NCBI GenBank assembly: GCA_002343825.1
Contig: DDSL01000045.1
Span: 19,894 to 28,194 of the forward strand
Source of the DNA: Chthonomonas sp. UBA2391
GTDB taxonomy: Bacteria > Armatimonadota > Fimbriimonadia > Fimbriimonadales > Fimbriimonadaceae
Length of the DNA stretch: 8,301 nucleotides
Reading direction: 5' to 3'
A model generated the notes under the pieces. The model had not been told where the DNA came from. It did not search any database and saw only the letters and a program-made list of their open reading frames with translations. This document shows, in pieces, positions 5,771 to 8,301 of the stretch. The position numbers were made by a program, and so were the translations under genes. How positions within the stretch are numbered: the first letter of the stretch is position 1; the number at the start of each line of letters is the position of its first letter.

Positions 5771-7060
5771 TCAGTCTTGCCCAGACTTATCGAACTCGTT
5801 CGAGAGGATGATGTAGTCGAAGATCGTAACGCTGGTATCCCCGTCGAGGTCGGCGTTGGGGTTGTATCCCGCATCCCCGGCGCTGAGGTCGAAGCTGGTA
5901 CTGAGGTCGATGTAATCGAAGATCGTAACCGCATTATCTCCATCGACGTCACCATTGGTCACGGCATAGGTGAGGTTTGCGACCCCCGATGCGGTGATCT
6001 GCTGATTCACCGCCACCTGCCGCAGGTGATGTTGCCCCTTGGCCGCGATATCCCAGAACCCATACCGATTGGTCTGGAATTCAAAGTCGCCATTGCTATC
6101 CGGAAAAACGGTGTGGCTTTCAACCGGGCTGGTCGAACCAACCGGTCGAATCTCGATCACCACCGCTCGGTTGTCCAGCGAGGAGTCGTAGTCGGCCCGG
6201 TTGATATTGCCGCGGACGACGGTCTTTGGAAGGATGTTGAGCCCGAGGGCCAGAGATCCGCTCGTTGTCCCGTTCGGCCCGAGCTCAATCGGAAATTGGA
6301 AACCCAGGGCCCAGTTGCGAGCTCCGCTCCCAACAACCGCGTCGGCAAGCTCGGACTGCGCTCCATCTTCGAGCTTCCCACGAACTGGTGGTACCGAGGC
6401 CTCTCCGGGCTGACCGCTGGCCTCAAATGCCATCGGCTCGGTTCGAGACAAGAAGTAGACCGTCGGAGTGTTGGTTCCGCTAAAGGTCCCGACTCCGTTG
6501 GCATAGCTGAAGTTGTCGTCGCCTTTGCTGGTGAGAGAATTCGTTCGGCTCACCAAGTCCCCGAGGATGAAGAAATCTCCGAGGCGAACTCCAGCCGAGG
6601 TGTTCTTGATCTCCCAATCGATATCGAGAATCGCTTGCTTGAGAACTCCACTCACCGGAGTGAGCTTGAAGGTGAGTTTGTACTCGATTTGGGGCGAACC
6701 CAATCCGTGGTTGGAGCGGAACGTGACCGACTTCGGGTTTTGAGCATAGGGAAAACCATCGTTGTCTTCGCTCAATCGGATGTCGTTTGCGTTGGCGCCG
6801 AGGATCCACTCTTGGGAGCTACCCGTGCGCCAATAGAACCCGAGTCTCTCGATCGGGGAATTGAAGAGATCGCCGGTCGGGAACGAGTTCCACTGGTTGA
6901 GGAACCCATTGAACTGGGTCGAGCTCCCACCCCCGGTCGGCAGGGTGAAGTACCACTTTCCACTTCCCGACGGGTTCTCGTTGGTCGAGATAAAGAGATC
7001 AGCATGGGCCACTAGGGCCACCGTCGACAAACCGGCAAAGGCAAGCAAGCGCTTCAGCAT
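5771..7060 (-). CDS. Secreted protein with C-terminal dockerin-like calcium-binding repeats
   Basis: This is a 429-residue exported protein. It has a classical signal peptide (MLKRLLAFAGLSTVALVAHA) with likely cleavage after A18-H19-A20. Residues about 21-280 are a beta-rich region I do not recognise. Residues about 285-365 (VVRGNINRADY...GDFEF...GFWDIAAKG) resemble a carboxypeptidase-regulatory-like beta sandwich. The end carries two dockerin-type F-hand repeats: D371-D373-D375 followed by VTIFDYIDLS, and D404-D406-D408 followed by VTIFDYIILS. In cellulosomes dockerins bind cohesins; in other bacteria such C-termini are common on secreted proteins with no cohesin partner, and none is visible here. 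The start is supported by AAGAGGAG on the - strand (7068-7075), seven bases from the ATG, and by a promoter-like pair at 7107-7135. It is convergent with the deacetylase genes. The precise role is unknown. Confidence 0.85.
   Translation of the reverse strand: MLKRLLAFAGLSTVALVAHADLFISTNENPSGSGKWYFTLPTGGGSSTQFNGFLNQWNSFPTGDLFNSPIERLGFYWRTGSSQEWILGANANDIRLSEDNDGFPYAQNPKSVTFRSNHGLGSPQIEYKLTFKLTPVSGVLKQAILDIDWEIKNTSAGVRLGDFFILGDLVSRTNSLTSKGDDNFSYANGVGTFSGTNTPTVYFLSRTEPMAFEASGQPGEASVPPVRGKLEDGAQSELADAVVGSGARNWALGFQFPIELGPNGTTSGSLALGLNILPKTVVRGNINRADYDSSLDNRAVVIEIRPVGSTSPVESHTVFPDSNGDFEFQTNRYGFWDIAAKGQHHLRQVAVNQQITASGVANLTYAVTNGDVDGDNAVTIFDYIDLSTSFDLSAGDAGYNPNADLDGDTSVTIFDYIILSNEFDKSGQD
5810..5929. 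repeat. Two near-identical 21-base repeats encoding the VTIFDYI motifs
   Basis: Bases 5810-5830 and 5909-5929 match at 20 of 21 positions with a 99-base offset. They encode the same part of the two dockerin-like repeats. This shows the paired calcium-binding segments arose by duplication, or are kept alike by gene conversion. Confidence 0.7.
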
Positions 7061-7106
7061 CGAAAAACTCCTCTTGATTTCTCACGAATTCAAGAAACTT
7101 CAAAGG

Positions 7107-7135
7107 AGTATAGCGGTACTTTTGTCGACCTCCAA
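7107..7135 (-). promoter_or_regulatory. Predicted sigma70-type promoter of the dockerin-like protein gene
   Basis: On the - strand, TTGGAG (7130-7135) and TATACT (7107-7112) are separated by exactly 17 bases. The -10 element matches TATAAT at five of six positions; the -35 element matches TTGACA only at its TTG. The pair lies about 47 bases upstream of the start codon at 7060 and just downstream of the preceding operon's terminator, so this gene is probably transcribed alone. Confidence 0.5.
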
Positions 7136-7203
7136 GTCCAATTCGGACCGATTTTGGAGTTCTTATAGAGTTCCCAGATGAAATAACAGGGCTCGCGCCC
7201 ACG

Positions 7204-7249
7204 AAAAAGCCCCCTGCCTCGCCGGTGGATCCGGACAGGGCAGGGGGCT
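7204..7249 (-). terminator. Intrinsic terminator of the pseudopilin-lipoprotein operon
   Basis: AGCCCCCTGCC (7208-7218) and its perfect 11-bp complement (7239-7249) form a GC-rich stem, with a small inner CCGG/CCGG stem in the loop. On the - strand the hairpin is followed directly by TTTTT (7204-7208 read in reverse). It begins 15 bases after the stop codon of the lipoprotein gene at 7265. The orientation is unambiguous. Confidence 0.9.
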
Positions 7250-7264
7250 GTGCGAGGTGACGCT

Positions 7265-7423
7265 TTACTTTGCCGCGGCGCCGCCACCATCCTCGGCCGG
7301 AACGGGCTTGTCGTTCTTGAAGCCGCTGGTGGTTTCCTCCTCTTCTTTCTTGCCGCAACCCATGGAAGCGACAAGGGCAAGCGAGAGAACGCAAAGAATG
7401 GAGAGCGAGAGCTTTTTCATCAT
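7265..7423 (-). CDS. Small lipoprotein, 52 aa
   Basis: The reading frame is open further upstream, but the likely start is ATG at 7421-7423 or the adjacent ATG at 7418-7420. Either yields a textbook N-terminus: MMKKLSLSILCVLSLALVAS, then M-G-C with C23 as the candidate lipidated cysteine. The -3 to -1 residues (S-M-G) are not the ideal L-A-G lipobox. The mature peptide of about 30 residues is charged and flexible: KKEEEE, a middle segment, and a final DGGGAAAK. It has no fold or catalytic motif that I recognise. The start lies one base after the TAA of the pseudopilin-like gene, so translation is probably coupled; AAGGCGG within the upstream gene may be the ribosome binding sequence. The gene ends at a strong terminator. 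It is probably a membrane-anchored accessory of unknown function. Confidence 0.75.
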   Translation of the reverse strand: MMKKLSLSILCVLSLALVASMGCGKKEEEETTSGFKNDKPVPAEDGGGAAAK

Positions 7424-7424
7424 C

Positions 7425-8301
7425 TTAGTTGGCACCGCCTTGAGGCCAGAACCGATAGAATACCTGCGTCCCATCTCCAAGTCGGCGGACTTCATAGACC
7501 CGCTTCAGAGGCATGTTTCGGACGCTACCATCGGTCAGAGTGACGTTGGCTTGGCCATTCGGATAGCGACAAGAGCCGGAGTAGTTTCCGGTTCCATCCT
7601 GCGGGGTTTTTCGGGCGTGGGGGCCGGTGACATTGACCGTGTTGGGCCAAGCCGCGCGGGGGTCATTTCCATATCCCGAGTTGCACCAGGTCGCTCGTCC
7701 ACCGAGAACCTTTCCATTGCCAAACCAAAGGTCGTAGTTTCCGCCCGGAGCCAGGAGCACTGTTTCGGAGATGGCTTCGATTTGGCCCTGCGTCAGCGAA
7801 GGCACGCTGGCATCGCCCGTATCAGATCCGTACCGAAGACCGGCATATCCACCCGGTTGACCGTTGGCCGCCGTGGCGACCCCGGCTCCCATGATTCCGT
7901 CAAAGCGGACTTGAGGATCCGTACCGGTCACGCCGCTGATGATGATGTCCCAACTCGGACCGGTCACGAAAAACGGGTTGGTGTTCCCCTTAACGGCGAG
8001 AGCTCGAGAGGTACCACCCGTGTGCTGTGATTGTTGAAACTTTCGGTTGATCCCCGCTGGCTGGGTCGGTCCGGGCATTCGTGTGTCGATCACGATATCC
8101 CAGTTCTTGGTGTAGGGCTCCGACAGGTTCGCCCAGGTGTTGGGCAATTGTCCGGCTGCTCCTAGAGCGATGATCAGCGGAAACTGGTCATCGTTGTCGT
8201 TGGCATACATCAGCGTGCCAAGCCCGAGCTGCTTCAGGTTACTCGTCACCTGAGTGTTCTTGGCCGCTTCCTTAGCTTGGGCGAAGACGGGGAACAGGAT
8301 C
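7425..8301 (-). CDS. Pseudopilin-like (DUF1559/H-X9-DG type) secreted protein, 5' partial
   Basis: The gene is cut by the right edge; about 291 residues are visible, the first complete codon being 8300-8298. A GTG at 8247-8249 is not the real start, because the frame continues into ILFPVFAQAKEAAKNTQ, the usual continuation of a type IV prepilin N-terminal helix. The missing part should hold a leader such as GFTLIELLVVIAIIAILAA. SNLKQLGLGTLMYANDNDDQFP follows, typical of Armatimonadota and Planctomycetota pseudopilin-like proteins. The C-terminal signature reads NGQANVTLTDGSVRNM. The residue that is usually histidine in H-X9-DG is proline here (RYP). Such proteins occur in large paralogous families and may be surface or pseudopilus components; their exact role is not established. 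It is followed one base later by the lipoprotein gene. Confidence 0.85.
   Translation of the reverse strand, partial: ILFPVFAQAKEAAKNTQVTSNLKQLGLGTLMYANDNDDQFPLIIALGAAGQLPNTWANLSEPYTKNWDIVIDTRMPGPTQPAGINRKFQQSQHTGGTSRALAVKGNTNPFFVTGPSWDIIISGVTGTDPQVRFDGIMGAGVATAANGQPGGYAGLRYGSDTGDASVPSLTQGQIEAISETVLLAPGGNYDLWFGNGKVLGGRATWCNSGYGNDPRAAWPNTVNVTGPHARKTPQDGTGNYSGSCRYPNGQANVTLTDGSVRNMPLKRVYEVRRLGDGTQVFYRFWPQGGAN

Noticed and set aside
5777..7015. A 412-codon + strand open frame antisense to the dockerin-like gene
   Set aside because: It mirrors almost the whole real gene, its protein has no recognisable motif and is rich in Arg, Val and Glu in a non-natural pattern, and the real gene has a signal peptide, ribosome binding site and promoter. 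It is a by-product of GC-rich codon use.
7189..7200. Small palindrome GGGC-TCGC-GCCC
   Set aside because: The stem is only four base pairs and lies just beyond a much stronger terminator; it needs no separate explanation.
7257..8030. A 257-codon + strand open frame over the pseudopilin-like and lipoprotein genes
   Set aside because: It crosses two real - strand genes and would start beside their terminator. Its product lacks recognisable features.
8247..8249. GTG as the start of the pseudopilin-like gene
   Set aside because: The frame continues upstream to the window edge with ILFPVFAQAKEAAKNTQ, which is typical of the family just after the prepilin leader, so the true start lies outside the window.

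Overview
The window most likely comes from an Armatimonadota bacterium of the Fimbriimonadia type. This is inferred from protein style. The partial pseudopilin at the right edge carries the FPVFAQAK...SNLKQLGLGTLMYANDNDDQFP type of N-terminal region. The secreted protein beside it ends in paired GDVDGDN...VTIFDYI dockerin-like repeats. The chromosomal part is GC-rich: about 62% over three hand-counted 60-base lines. The first 0.7 kb is lower: about 50% over four counted lines.

Layout: Bases 1-23 are the 3' end of an alanine-type RNA gene on the + strand, probably ssrA (tmRNA), otherwise tRNA-Ala. A 23-bp perfect copy of this end recurs at 726-748, so bases 25-725 look like a very small element integrated at the RNA gene's 3' end. 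It holds one small gene (290-649, resembling DUF6968) and no recombinase. The bases before the right repeat (674-725) can pair with it into an imperfect tRNA-like fold.

From 852 to 5712 lie three tandem paralogous genes on the + strand (519, 530 and 511 aa). Each encodes an N-terminal beta-sandwich-like region and a NodB/CE4 polysaccharide-deacetylase-like domain. In all three the catalytic domain is interrupted by an extra beta domain of about 86 residues. That domain resembles the repeat common in phage structural and large secreted proteins (sGtGrFrl...aeLakIvGaGnV.V...f.VeFt). The metal-binding Asp-His-His set is intact in all three, so they are probably active on a cell-surface or extracellular polysaccharide, possibly on different substrates.

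A 35-base hairpin (5717-5751) separates the third deacetylase from a convergent - strand gene (5771-7060). That gene encodes a secreted protein with a signal peptide, a beta-rich body and two C-terminal dockerin-like calcium-binding repeats; it has its own promoter and a strong ribosome binding site. Further right on the - strand, a truncated pseudopilin-like gene (7425 to the window end) is followed one base later by a 52-aa lipoprotein gene. Both end at a clear intrinsic terminator (7204-7249).

Most of the coding capacity is cell-envelope and secretion related. The two points most worth following up are the recombinase-less mini-element at ssrA and the tandem deacetylases with a phage-type domain inside the catalytic fold.
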